This document shows positions 34,966-45,303 of a stretch of 64,000 nt of DNA, piece by piece. Numbering within the stretch: position 1 is the first letter of the stretch; every line of letters starts with the position of its first letter. This DNA is from Gnetum montanum. Lineage: Eukaryota; Streptophyta; Gnetopsida; Gnetales; Gnetaceae. The stretch spans positions 7,124 to 71,123 of the forward strand of contig MNCI01025435.1 of assembly GCA_015680685.1 (NCBI GenBank). The letters run 5' to 3'. The notes below the pieces were generated by a model. That model was not told the DNA's origin. It saw nothing but the letters and a program-made list of their open reading frames with translations, and made no database searches. The translations under genes were made by a program, and so were the position numbers.

Positions 34966-37900
34966 TTAGCATAGGTGGCCATCTCCCCCATGACTGAGTT
35001 GTGAGGGAGAGATCCGAAGTAGTGAGCGCCTATTTGAATTTCTAAGCAGTGCCCAACTTCTCCAAATTGATGATCTTAAATTCAGGGTTGGAAGTTGGCG
35101 ACGCTCACGTTCCAGTGTATCTATGCCACGGTTGTTGGCATGAGTTTCCTCAGTTCGTTCCATGCATATTTGTTTGCCCTTATGAGAAGCTGTCAACCAC
35201 GGGGTGTCTACTACTTCTTGTGTGGTTGCTACATACAGGCATCTTTGTTGCAGAGTTTCCTGGGCACACCTGTGACATGGAGACATTTCCTCCGTGTCAT
35301 CACCCGATGAATCACTGTATGTGATGCATGGAACTATCCTCTTCTCGATCTTTCCACATATGTTTATCTTGGAGATTTCCAAGGAAAGATCACGGATCCT
35401 AAGGCATGCATCTACTGTGCTTAGCCATGCCCTTCCCATTATAATTGGGAAGTCCCCTTCGTTGTTGTTAACATCGATCACTAGGAAGTCTGCTGGGTAG
35501 GACCAACCACACACAGTGGTGATAACGTCCTCCACCAAACCCAATGGGATGGCAATGGACTGGTCTGCCAGCTCCAGTTGAATGTTGCTCTTCTTAAGTT
35601 GGGGCAGGTTCCAGGCGTGATACATCTTTCGCGAAATTAAGTTGACTCCGGAACCTGAGTCAAGAAGAGCTCGATGTGGCGCATTCCCAGCGATCTGCAA
35701 ATGAATAAAGGGACTCCCAGGGTCAGTTAGTTTCCTGGGAAGGTGGCCTACCTTGATCCAGTCAGTTACGGTATGTGTTAGCATAACCGTATGCGTTACA
35801 TTCCCTTGGACTGAAGGGTGCTCCGAAGTGTTAGTAGTTAGAGGCCTATACATATACCCGTCCGCTTGTTGTTGCGAGAGCCTATCCGGGCTCCTAGTTC
35901 TGAAAAAGGGTCTCCTTTTTGTACAGTTATCGCCAGAACTAGTGTCCGGTTGGATATTTACACTCTGAATATTTACAGATCTCGCGGCGTGACGTTGCTG
36001 CGGTTGGGTAGGTAATTCCCCTTGCATTGTTGGAGCAGGAGGTGTTATGGGAACTACTTGAGGAAAAGGTGCGGGTGGAGTTAGAGGATGGACAGAATGT
36101 GGAATGTCTCCCGGAGGAGAAGGAGTCCTTCTGAAGTACTCCCGAGCGTAGTAGTGACGGCGTGGAGTGTGACTCATAGCGTCACCTGGAGAAACTGGCT
36201 GCTGCACATAATAACCATAAGGATCAGGCTGCCGGTAAGGGTATCGATGTGTTGGCTGTGGCATCCCCCATGACTGTGGGTATTGCCACTGCTGATGTTG
36301 CTCGATGGGCTGCGGAGGTGTTCCACTTGGATAATACGTCAAGGGTTGGTGGAACTGCCTCGGGTTACCTTGTGGATAAGGTAACCTTCTGGGTGTTTGC
36401 CGTTGATTAAGTCTTGGATTTAATGCATACACCCCAGACTCCTGCAGATGTGAGATAATTGGACAACATCCCTTAGGATGGTCATAATAGCAGACCTCAC
36501 ATCCACCGTCATTGTCTGAATCAGAATTTTCAGCCTCATCGGAGTTAGAGATTTTTCCCTTACCCTTGTTATGTGCAGGGTTAAAGTTTCTCCGCTTGTC
36601 TTTGCTTTTATCACTACTTTGCTCATCCTTAGACTCTTCTACAATTTTCAGGACTGTTTCTATTCGTGAGTCTAAGGAATCCCACATTTGGTCTACCTTA
36701 GCCGATACCTCCGTTGTTAACTTTTGGATCGGCACAGTTTTCCTGTTCACCAACTCTTCGAGTGGTGACTCATCCTCCTCATCACAGAATTTCACTCCCT
36801 TCTTACGAAGGGAGGGATCACGGTTGTATTCCTCCGCACTTTCTCTTTTCCGTAGCTCACCCTCTTCTTGCGCTACTTGTTCCAACAATACTTCAACTTC
36901 ATGGGCTCTTAGTTGGGAGAGTCTCCCTTGGGCGTAAGTCCCAAGAGTTCTTCTCGTTTCATTTCGTAGCCCATCCACGAGGTGGCGAAGTTGATCCCGC
37001 TTAGCGTACCCATGGCCCGGGCAACGATGTAGCAATGTGTAGTAACGGGCCATGGCAGCATCCAAGGATTCATGAGCTCCTTGTTTCCAGCCTTGGATCT
37101 GCTTACGCAAGTTAGACACTCTGGAGTACGTTTGATATTTGTTGTTGAACAATTCGAGCATCGTACTCCACCTCCTGATGGTTTCCGGTTCTAAGGACCG
37201 GTACCAGCTTTCTGCTTCTTTAGTGAGTGTCCTTGGGAACAACTTGAGTTTCTGCCACTCATTGTCTATGTTCTGCAAGGCACAGGCGTCGTGGAATGCC
37301 TGTAAATGATGTTGAGGATCAGCGTTGTATCCCCCTTCAAAACGTGGGATATTATTTATATCCAAACGCTTGATCCTACTGTCTTTCAAATGCCTTGTGG
37401 GAATCCTAACTGCCTCTCTAATGTCAAGCATACTTCGGGTTGCGAATAGGGGTTCGTCATGATCATCTCTTTCATGACGTCTGTGATGTCTACGTTGTGG
37501 TTCCCTATTCTCCCTACGTCCTTGCCCTTGTCCTAACTCCTCTCGACCTTCTTGTCGAGGCATTTCATCTCTTCTACCTTTACTCTCCGCGTTATGCTCA
37601 TGGTGGCTGCGCCCAGATGTGGAAGGAGAGGGTGAATGATGTGATGAAGGGGAAGAAGAAGGAGATCCATCACCATGGTGATGTTTCTTGCCTTCTCTTC
37701 GGCTGCTTCGGTCCCGACCGTTGCGACGATCAACGAGTCCGTCATTAGTGCGAGTGATTGTTCCTGCCGTGAACAGCTGGTGCTCACGGGGATCAGAGCC
37801 TGGAATATGTATCGTTGATCTAAGGCCCTGATGCCTAACCTCTTCACCAGAGTGAGGAGGAGGAACATCATTTTCTAAGAAACCCGTTGTGAGGGGTTCC

Positions 37901-38310
37901 TCGTCTCCTATTTCACTAATGACGTGGGAAACCTTGCCCTTCAGTAGTGAATGTTGGCTCTCCTGCCTTGCATCCCGAATACGTTGGGCTTTTGTGGGTT
38001 GATAATCCCTCAGAGTGTAATCATCCGCAACGTATTCAGTAATCAGCTCTTGCATGCCATACCGTACCAAGGCACGGAAAAGCATGTTGGAAGCAGAGCG
38101 ATCTGGGGGTAACACGATGTTACCTTGCATGTCTCTCCACCGCAGTTGCTCATCTTGATGGAAAACAAAGGTAAAATCCGGCACATACTCATCGGGATGA
38201 GTATATGTGACCTTAGATTGTTGAGGACATGGTTGATCTCGGTTATGCGTATGATGCTGACTTTCTCCTGTATTGTCCTTAGGTGAGTTGATTTCGTGAG
38301 AAGAAGCCAT
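34966..38310 (-). CDS. Athila-like Gag-protease polyprotein of element B
   Basis: An open 1114-codon frame starting MASSHEINSP, the start also seen in E. Residues ~35-105 form a region conserved with E (FTFVFHQDEQLRW). A charged, His/Ser-rich linker follows (~190-310). The gag core begins near 320 (IPRFEGGYNADPQHHLQAF) and includes RCPGHGYAKRDQLRHLVDGL near 430. A knuckle CEVCYYDHPKGCCP lies at ~603, then a Pro/Gln/Tyr-rich stretch. The aspartic protease has its catalytic DSGSGVNLIS at ~881 and the second conserved segment FPIIMGRAWL at ~955. The product should assemble particles and cleave itself. It sits 128 bp downstream (on minus) of the primer-binding site. It has no frameshift and noticeably higher GC than its surroundings, consistent with recent activity. 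Confidence 0.93.
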   Translation of the reverse strand: MASSHEINSPKDNTGESQHHTHNRDQPCPQQSKVTYTHPDEYVPDFTFVFHQDEQLRWRDMQGNIVLPPDRSASNMLFRALVRYGMQELITEYVADDYTLRDYQPTKAQRIRDARQESQHSLLKGKVSHVISEIGDEEPLTTGFLENDVPPPHSGEEVRHQGLRSTIHIPGSDPREHQLFTAGTITRTNDGLVDRRNGRDRSSRREGKKHHHGDGSPSSSPSSHHSPSPSTSGRSHHEHNAESKGRRDEMPRQEGREELGQGQGRRENREPQRRHHRRHERDDHDEPLFATRSMLDIREAVRIPTRHLKDSRIKRLDINNIPRFEGGYNADPQHHLQAFHDACALQNIDNEWQKLKLFPRTLTKEAESWYRSLEPETIRRWSTMLELFNNKYQTYSRVSNLRKQIQGWKQGAHESLDAAMARYYTLLHRCPGHGYAKRDQLRHLVDGLRNETRRTLGTYAQGRLSQLRAHEVEVLLEQVAQEEGELRKRESAEEYNRDPSLRKKGVKFCDEEDESPLEELVNRKTVPIQKLTTEVSAKVDQMWDSLDSRIETVLKIVEESKDEQSSDKSKDKRRNFNPAHNKGKGKISNSDEAENSDSDNDGGCEVCYYDHPKGCCPIISHLQESGVYALNPRLNQRQTPRRLPYPQGNPRQFHQPLTYYPSGTPPQPIEQHQQWQYPQSWGMPQPTHRYPYRQPDPYGYYVQQPVSPGDAMSHTPRRHYYAREYFRRTPSPPGDIPHSVHPLTPPAPFPQVVPITPPAPTMQGELPTQPQQRHAARSVNIQSVNIQPDTSSGDNCTKRRPFFRTRSPDRLSQQQADGYMYRPLTTNTSEHPSVQGNVTHTVMLTHTVTDWIKVGHLPRKLTDPGSPFIHLQIAGNAPHRALLDSGSGVNLISRKMYHAWNLPQLKKSNIQLELADQSIAIPLGLVEDVITTVCGWSYPADFLVIDVNNNEGDFPIIMGRAWLSTVDACLRIRDLSLEISKINICGKIEKRIVPCITYSDSSGDDTEEMSPCHRCAQETLQQRCLYVATTQEVVDTPWLTASHKGKQICMERTEETHANNRGIDTLERERRQLPTLNLRSSIWRSWALLRNSNRRSLLRISPSQLSHGGDGHLC

Positions 38311-38437
38311 TTCTATTGGTGTGCTAACTTCACCGTTATTTATTGTTCTTGATTAACTGATTAACCCTAAGGTTCGTTTTAAGCTCACAACGATGTGAGT
38401 GATATCCCTTATGTTAAATTGGCGAAAAAACACTTAG

Positions 38438-38455
38438 TCCCCGGCAACGGCGCCA
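38438..38455 (-). promoter_or_regulatory. Primer-binding site of B, tRNA-Asp type
   Basis: On minus, TGGCGCCGTTGCCGGGGA lies one base inside the 5' LTR. It is complementary to the 3' end of plant tRNA-Asp as I recall it; this primer is known for Athila/Tat elements. C (59088) and E (52150-52176) have decayed versions. Confidence 0.88.
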
Positions 38456-38456
38456 A

Positions 38457-39505
38457 TGATGAGTGGCGAGGTACCCCTACACTCCACCATACGAATACGA
38501 GCGTACACGCGCGATCCGGTCGAACTCCGCAGACTAAATGCCTTAACGCCACAAGAAACACTTGGGGTTAATCGTTCGTTGTCTTCCCAGGCTTGCTTGT
38601 ATGTGTCACGGTGTATGGTTAAGCAAGTCTGAGGTATGTGATTTTTTTGGTATTTTCGGCTTATCTTCTATGCTACCAGGAGAAAGGGTTGAGAAAACTA
38701 AACTAACTCTAACTAAGATCTAAGTCTAAATTAACTAGCGTCAGCATCCGTTCCCACTTGCCGGACACACCCTGAACTATGCAACTGCAGCTTACCAAAC
38801 GCTAATCGTTACTGGGATCGCCACACGTAACGCAAGTGCTCGAAGTGGTCGTACTGAGGCACCTATTTAGCCTACGTGTGATAAGCAGCCGATTCCTTAG
38901 CCAGCCGTACACACCCGTGGGTGCTCGTAACTAAGTCGTACTTATCACACGATCTAGCCTAGCAATGAGCAGCCGATTCCTCAACTAGCCGTACACATTA
39001 GACCCGGGAGTTACCAAGCGCAGAATCCTGGAATACGCTACTGGGTTACCAAGCAGCCAATGCTCGTAATTGAGTCGTACTCATGCATTGCGTCAAGCAG
39101 CCGATTCCTTGACTAGCCGTACACGTCCGTAGACACTCGTAATCAAGTCGTATTTGAACGCACTAGGAAAGTAGGAAATGAAAGCAATAAAACCATGTAC
39201 TGCAAGGTTTATCCAATCAAGTTCGTCTTTATTGCCGTACACAACTTGGGTTCAGGTTACAAGTTGCTCGAATAAAGAGCCGTTCACTCTAGGACTCCTA
39301 CTGCAGGCACATGGGGAAAAATTCTAACTCTGGAGTGATCAATCTGCTAGAGGTTCGCTACACTAGCCAGGATTGGGAAATGAAGGGAGTGCCGCCTCTT
39401 ATTTATAGATATGGTGGCGGGACGCGATATCGTGTACGCGATATCGCAGGAGAAGACGATATCGCGTACGCGATATCGCGGCCTAGTGTAAATCGCGTCT
39501 CATCA
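38457..39505 (-). repeat. 5' LTR of element B
   Basis: On minus it begins TGATGAGACGCG. GATATC boxes are at 39423-39480, TATA (ctataaataag) at 39398-39409, and AATAAA at 39228-39233. U5 palindromic modules are at 38876-39162. U3 is only ~100 bp, so almost 1 kb of LTR is transcribed leader. One C-to-T change (39152 region) weakens module 3 relative to the other LTR. Confidence 0.92.
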
Positions 39506-39851
39506 CTACCTGAACCCAGAGTGTTCAACTTAGTCATGGGGGAGAGGCACACGCCGAATAGCGCATAAATTTTTTTAAATTCATCATCGCCTAAATGACA
39601 TATTTAAGGGTAATTAGTTGTAAAATTAAGAATAAAATGTGTCAAAAACAATTTCATTCCCTTAGCTATACTAGAAAATTAAATTTGGAAACCACTTAGG
39701 CAAAGAGGACTCAACATTATAATCTTTTAGGGACATGTTCTTCTAATAATTAACATCACATGGAAATAAAGTAAACCTATTAAGGAAAGCAGTAAGGTAT
39801 AACCTAACTTTGGTAACAACCTTACTAACGATTGGCCTTGTGTGATTACAG
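39506..39851 (+). other. Leader of ORF2 in element A
   Basis: It continues A's internal-promoter transcript after nested B (39506-39510 is B's TSD). It contains a polypurine-like agtcatgggggag near 39532 and ends cttactaac...gattacag directly before the ATG, a good branch-point and 3' splice-site pair. C has cttactaat...gattgtag. I could not fix the 5' splice site. Confidence 0.5.
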
Positions 39852-42669
39852 ATGGCCCCGAAACGAGGACAATAGGAAGGTCCTACTCAAGGTGGGAGCA
39901 AACAACCTATGAGAGGAGGAGGACAAGATCCTGCTAGATAACATGTAGAGTAGGAGGAATAATCATTTTGCATCCACCAAGAGGACCCTGCTATTGTACA
40001 ATCAAGGCAGGCATAAGGAGGAGTGGCTGCTGCGGCTGAATAGGGACAACATCTCACGTTGCCCCAGGATTGTCTTCAGGCCATTGACAAGAAGTTCACA
40101 TTCACTGCAGTGATTGTGGAGTTAAACTTAAAATTGTTTGTAGAGTTTGCTCCAGAGGATGTTAGGGATCACCTCATAGAGTCCCCGTTATGGCCTATCC
40201 TCTCTGAAAGCGGTGCCTGGTACTTAGGGGAAAAATACCAATTTTGGCATAATAAAGAACAGGGCACAATGGTTAACATTTGTGGTGTAACTGTTGACTT
40301 CTTTGTTCAGGCCATCTCTAAAGTATTAAACCTTTCGAATGCAGGGCCGAAGGTTGCTCAACTGTCTACCCGTTCAGACCCTGATGTGCGACGAGTTTGG
40401 TTGGAAAGGGCATATGAAAAGGAAGATAAGACATTTGGGGAGTTAACAACGGAAGAGATGATCTATTTCAAAATTAGAACTTATCATCTCTTCCTCATAA
40501 AGGGCTTAAAAAAATTTCAACATATGCGGCAAGAGGATGTGCAGTACTGATGGGAAAGGTTAATGCTAACCTACCTCGTTTATACTTTACGGAGATCCTC
40601 AGGTGGTTCAAAGAACGGAAGATAGGGAAGATGATGTTGCCCTTCCCTTGCCTTATAAGGAAGCTGTGCCGACATGCTAGTATCAGAGGATACACTAATG
40701 ATGTCCTCTGAAAAGCCCAAAATGCTTCATATGCTAAATTGTTAAAGCCACCAGTCACAAGGAAAATCACTAGTGAGACGTTGGAATCGAAACAAGAAAA
40801 AGAACAGACGGTAGGGCTAACTGAAACTCAACTTGCAGGTTCTAGCCAACTTCCAAGTATAGGAACCAGCCAACAACAAGAAGCAAGGCCTAGCATAGGC
40901 CAAGATCAACCACTGCCGCCGCAAGATTACAGACCGTCGATGAGCCATCTCAAGGCCATCATTGAGATGGTTAGTTGGGGAAGTCATGATGATGAAAATC
41001 TCTTCCACGTCATTGATGATGCAAATCTCTTTTGCATCATTGATGATGCCATACAGCCCATGGTTTCTTTAGATTGCATGAGGGATAAGTATCAATTCAA
41101 ATAGGAGGAGGGGAAAGCACTTGGTCACAACAGATCTCAGGAAATGCTGCATCTTTTCAAGTGCAATTAGAAACTGGTGAAGGGGCCATGGTGGTGGTCA
41201 TGAAACACCAGGATGCAGCGAAAGTCACAGAAGTGGTCGTAGACCACATCAAAGAATCATTCAATGTACCTATTATGCCACCGGCAGATCTCATAGAAGC
41301 ACAGGATGCTCAAACTTTGGCCAGAATATCAATGAATTTTGCGGAACATGAGGATGTACTTGACCGATTGCTACAAATAGGACAAGTTATGAAGTCCTTG
41401 TTTGACATCCCATAGGATGTTACAGCAATTCAATCAAACCTCATTTCCACCAAGGGAAAACTAGTCTTGATAGAGATGAGGGCCGAGCACGCTGAAGCAG
41501 AAGTGCAAAAATTACAAGAAAGGCTCGTGAACCTGCAGGCAGCATAGTGGGATCCCTCTCAATTCATTCCCATAGATCATTTGGACACTTTTTGAACTGA
41601 GAAACTCACCAAGCTATTAACAAAGAATAAAAGGGTGGTAGAAGAAAAAGAGAAGTCTATTTGGGATGCCTCTACAGCACAAGTGCAAACTCATGCACAT
41701 ACCAAGGCACTTAAGGCCTTACAAGAGTTTAACAAGCAGCTTGTTGCCGAAAACCTTCGGTTGACCTCCGTGGAAAAGCAAAAGAATGTTCTCGAAGAAC
41801 ATTTTCATCAGTTGCGAGAAAAATTCATCCAGGTCAACCAAGATATGAAACGTTTAGCTAGGAAAAATCGAATCCTCTCAATGGAGGAGGTATGCACCAT
41901 CTGTCAAAAGATAGCTATTGAAATAAGCACGTGGAAAAATGAGGCTAAACAACATGAAAAGATGAAGGAGCACTTCCAGGACCAGGTGGAGATGTACAAG
42001 AAAATCCTTGAGAAGGAGATCCATATGGCCAAGGCCCACATCAACGCTTTCAGTGCTCAACACATTGACTGGAGGGCCATATTGGACACATATGCATTTG
42101 CCCATTAGGTGGAAGTTAAGAACCAAGACTTGCAGATCCAAGACCTTACAGAATACATAGAGCTGGTAAACCTGTGGTATGCCAACCTTGCCATGTTAAC
42201 AGTGGGGCACCCGAGAAAAGATCTTGAGCAACAGGTAGCCACCACCTACAACAAATATGAAACAGAATTTGTAGAATGTGAGAAGATATTGCAAAAACTA
42301 GAGATTTCAAATTTTGAACTTGAGGTGGTTAAAGAAAGCTACTAGGGATAAAAAGGTGTCGCAACAGATTTGGCTCGATGGCTTACAGATTTTCACAAAT
42401 ACAGAGACAAAGCCAGATCCTACGAGGAGGAACAATGGGTGTTTGCAGCTTGGTATGTCAAAGCAAATCAGATGTTTCCACAACTACGTTGCTCATGGGA
42501 GGTGCCAACTCCATCAAACATCGGAACATTAACATGGACGGTGCAAGACCTCTAAACCGAAGAGGAGAAACTCTAGGCCATACTTCAATGTCATCAAGTC
42601 CCAAGACTTGAAGCACAAGACAAGGGAAAAGCACCCATGGAGGAGCCACCACCACTAGGAACTACATGA
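39852..42669 (+). pseudogene. ORF2 of element A: extra coiled-coil protein
   Basis: It starts MAPKRG with a basic, Gly-rich N-terminus. A conserved segment follows (frame 40059-40550: SPLWPILSESGAWYLGEKYQ, VTVDFFVQAISKVLNLSNAG), continuing after a frameshift through AVLMGKVNANLPRLYFTEIL. Next is a Gln/Ser-rich linker (40739-41104), then a long coiled-coil half (41161-42345: EHFHQLREKFIQVNQDMKRL, EMYKKILEKE) and a tail KAPMEEPPPLGTT before the stop. About 930 codons with scattered stops. Element C has the same gene (from 63399). It is neither gag nor pol. The layout loosely recalls the plant 'putative plant transposon protein' domain (PF20167), unverified. It has its own upstream promoter, and its position just before the 3' LTR suggests a separate transcript. 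Confidence 0.75.
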
Positions 42670-42850
42670 GTTCCATCAATTTTGTAGCAGTAGGATTTTC
42701 TTTTGCATTCTTTGTGTTGTGTCTCAATTTTGTTTGATTCCACACTGTGGCATGAATCCATTCTCACCATTCAATAATCCCATACCTATCCACTGTGTAA
42801 TCAACGGGGCTTGTTCTCACTGTAACTTGAGGATGAGTTTTCATTCAGTC

Positions 42851-42859
42851 GTGGGGGTA
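42851..42859 (+). promoter_or_regulatory. Polypurine tract of element A
   Basis: gtgggggta lies immediately before TGATGAG of the 3' LTR, matching B's tract. Confidence 0.8.
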
Positions 42860-43445
42860 TGATGAGTTATCATTTCGTTGGCCGCGATATCGCATACATG
42901 ATATCGGGTACGCGATATCGTAGCCTGTCTCCTCATCTATAAANATTGTTTAATTTTTATTTACCAATTTCTTAGTTAATATCTCTTCACCCTAAACTCC
43001 TATTAAACGTGGAATGAGTACGACTTGATTATGAGCATTTAAGTGTGACTACTTGGTAACCCAGTAGCGTACCTAGGATCTGTGCTTGGTAATCACAGTG
43101 GCAGTCATGCATGAGGTCCAAGATGTGTACGGATGATTGAGGAATGAATACTCATCGCACTTAGGCTAGCTTAGATCCTCTCTCACCTTCTCTCTCTTAG
43201 CTTAGTTAATATCATTTTCCATTACACCCAGGAGTAGCATTAGTATAGGAACACATCATACACCTCATTCTAGACTAAACCATATGTGACAAAGTTAACA
43301 CTAGTCCAGATGGGAAGATAGCGAACTGTGACCTAAGAATAACTGTCTTAATACCACAACTAGTCCATCTGCAGAGTTCGACCGGATCGCGCGTGAAACG
43401 CTTGTATTCATATGGTTGAGTGTAGGGGTACCTCACCACTCATCA
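42860..43445 (+). repeat. 3' LTR of element A (with assembly gap)
   Basis: It begins TGATGAG and ends CTCATCA. A single N at 42944 stands where about 228 bp of the 5' LTR (28450-28677) are absent, so this is an unresolved gap. GATATC boxes are at 42884-42920. The U5 module (43014-43155) has arms ATGAG/CTCAT and CTTGA/TTGAG, the latter pairing through two G-U wobbles. Confidence 0.85.
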
Positions 43446-45303
43446 CTTAACGAAAGATTAAGCTATAGCTACACAACTCACTATTTCACTAGTAGAAGAC
43501 CATGCGATCATAGACCTTGAGTTCTCTGACGAACACATCAACATGATTAGCCAAGTGGCTAAGGGCTATGAGGTGGTCATGCACTCTGGTGATGCTTCAA
43601 TTGCTCATGGGGCGAGTGTCATTTCCATTTTAACATTCCCATCTGGTGAAATCCAACCCTTCGCTTACCATTTTGGATTTCCATGTACCAACAACGTAGC
43701 AGAGTATGAAGGTTTGATCAGGGGATGATGGTAGCTCATGACCTAGGAATAAAATGCTTAATGATTAAAGGTGATTCAAATTTTTTGGTTAACCAAGTAA
43801 CTGAGGTTTATGCATGTAAAGCCAAACATGTGCAACCTTACTGTGACCTAGGAAAGAAGTTGATGCAACAATTTACAGACATTGATATTGAACATGTACA
43901 TCGAACCAAGATCATCATAGCCAATGTCATTACAACTTTATCTCTCAGTGTAATGCTTGATGTGTTTAGAAAATTATCTTTCTTAACTGTAGATTGTGTT
44001 ATTTGCATCACGAAGAACATTGAGGATAACTTTGTAGCCATAGTTCATGCTACTCCTATGAAGGAGTGGTACAACGATATCAATTTTTACATTATGGATG
44101 GTGAACCTTCACAAGGCCTAACTATTACTCAAAAGGATGTTGTACATAAATGATCAAAATAGTATGTCATAGTAGGCAATAACACATTATATCAATGGTC
44201 CTACAATGATGTATTGTTAGTATGCTTGGATAAAACTAAAGCCTGCATAGTCTTAAAGTAGGGTCATGATGGTGTATGTGGGGGACATTTAGGACCTAGA
44301 GCCATGGCTACTAAAATCAAGTAGCTAGGCTATTACTAGTCCTATATGGAAAATTATTGCCTATAGAAGGTCAAAACTTGTGACATTTGTCAATAGCATA
44401 GCAATCTTATACATGTATCACTAATTAAGTTACACACCACTCAGATAACTTGGCTATTTAATGGTGGGGTTTGGATATCATTGGACCTATAACACCTAAA
44501 TCTTCCATAGGGCATAGCTTCATTATCACTGTGACCAAATATTTTACAAAGTGGGTTGAAGCTATTCCTCTAAGGAAGACAACATCTCAACAAGTCTATA
44601 AATTCATACTGGATAACATAGTGGCATGTTTCAGTATACCTATGATCATAGTCATAGACAATGGACCATAATTTAGTAGCCAAGAAATGAGAAACTTTTG
44701 TCATGACATAGGCATTAAGCATTCCTTCTCATCACCATACTACCCCAAGCTAATGGGCAAGCTGCAGCAAGAAATAAGGCATATAAACTTGCTCAAGAAG
44801 ATGCTAAATAATAGCAAATGTAAATGGCATGAGCATCTTGTTCATGCTCTTTAGGCTTATCAAACAATCTATCAAAACACAACCAGTGTAATCCCAGATA
44901 GCCTGGTTTATGATTCTGAAGTTGTTTCACCTCTTGAACTACAAGTTCTATTACTTTAAGTAGCCTTATCAGACTTCATCAATGATGAACAAAATAAGGA
45001 GCTATGTACCATGGACCTAGACTTAGTGGAGGAGCAAGGGGTGCAAATGCTTGCTAACGTCAAGTGACACTAGTAAAGGTAGAAATGACAACACCATCAT
45101 AACCTAAACAAGTGTAAGATCAAGGAAGGGGACCTGGTCCTCAAAGCTATCCGTAAGCATGCAAACAAATTCTTAGCCAATTGGAAAGGACTTTTCTTGA
45201 TCACCAAGGCCTACAACAATGGAGCCTTTAGGATAGTAGACATGGATAAGAATGAGTTGGCCAATCCATTTAATCATTCCTATCTAAAGATCTACTACAT
45301 GTA
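43446..45303 (+). pseudogene. Tat/Ogre-like pol of D, 3' part (aRNH-integrase)
   Basis: It resumes the gene broken at 28365. The archaeal-type RNase H is at 43540-43960: HSGDASIAHGAS (Asp at 43591), NVAEYEGLIRG and IKGDSNFLVNQV, with the acidic residues retained. The integrase zinc finger is 44260-44400 (GGHLGPRA, CDICQQHSN). The core follows (DIIGPITPKSSIGHSFI, VIDNGP keeping the second Asp, unlike copy 1). The C-terminal domain is LVLKAIRKHANKFLANWKG, ending NHSYLKIYYM-stop at 45303. Several stops are present, mainly at former Gln or Trp codons. Confidence 0.88.

Larger units (their letters stand above)
31905..39505 (-). mobile_element. Element B: young gag-protease-only LTR retrotransposon
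   Basis: 7601 bp in minus orientation, nested in A. The LTRs are 38457-39505 (5') and 31905-32943 (3'), with an intact primer-binding site, polypurine tract, TSD ctacc and one uninterrupted 1114-codon gene. There is no RT, RNase H or integrase. By hand count the LTRs differ at about 25 of ~1035 aligned bases plus three or four indels (about 2.4%), so it is by far the youngest insertion here. It resembles the described class of LTR elements carrying only GAG and needs an Athila-type helper. Confidence 0.92.
28366..43445 (+). mobile_element. Element A: non-autonomous Athila-like retroelement with ORF2
   Basis: It is bounded by TGATGAG...CTCATCA and a 5-bp TSD. Without nested element B and one copy of its duplication it is about 7.5 kb. 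Contents in order: truncated 5' LTR, gag lacking protease, conserved noncoding region, internal promoter, ORF2, polypurine tract, 3' LTR. There is no protease, RT or integrase, so movement required a helper. The 5' LTR loses its U5 end at 28832 and joins mid-gag, so the primer-binding site and gag start are deleted. The two LTRs differ at roughly 7% of the positions I compared by eye. Element C is a close relative. Confidence 0.85.

Noticed and set aside
36512-37748. Plus-strand ORFs up to 141 codons inside element B
   Set aside because: They lie wholly opposite the intact 1114-codon Gag-protease frame.
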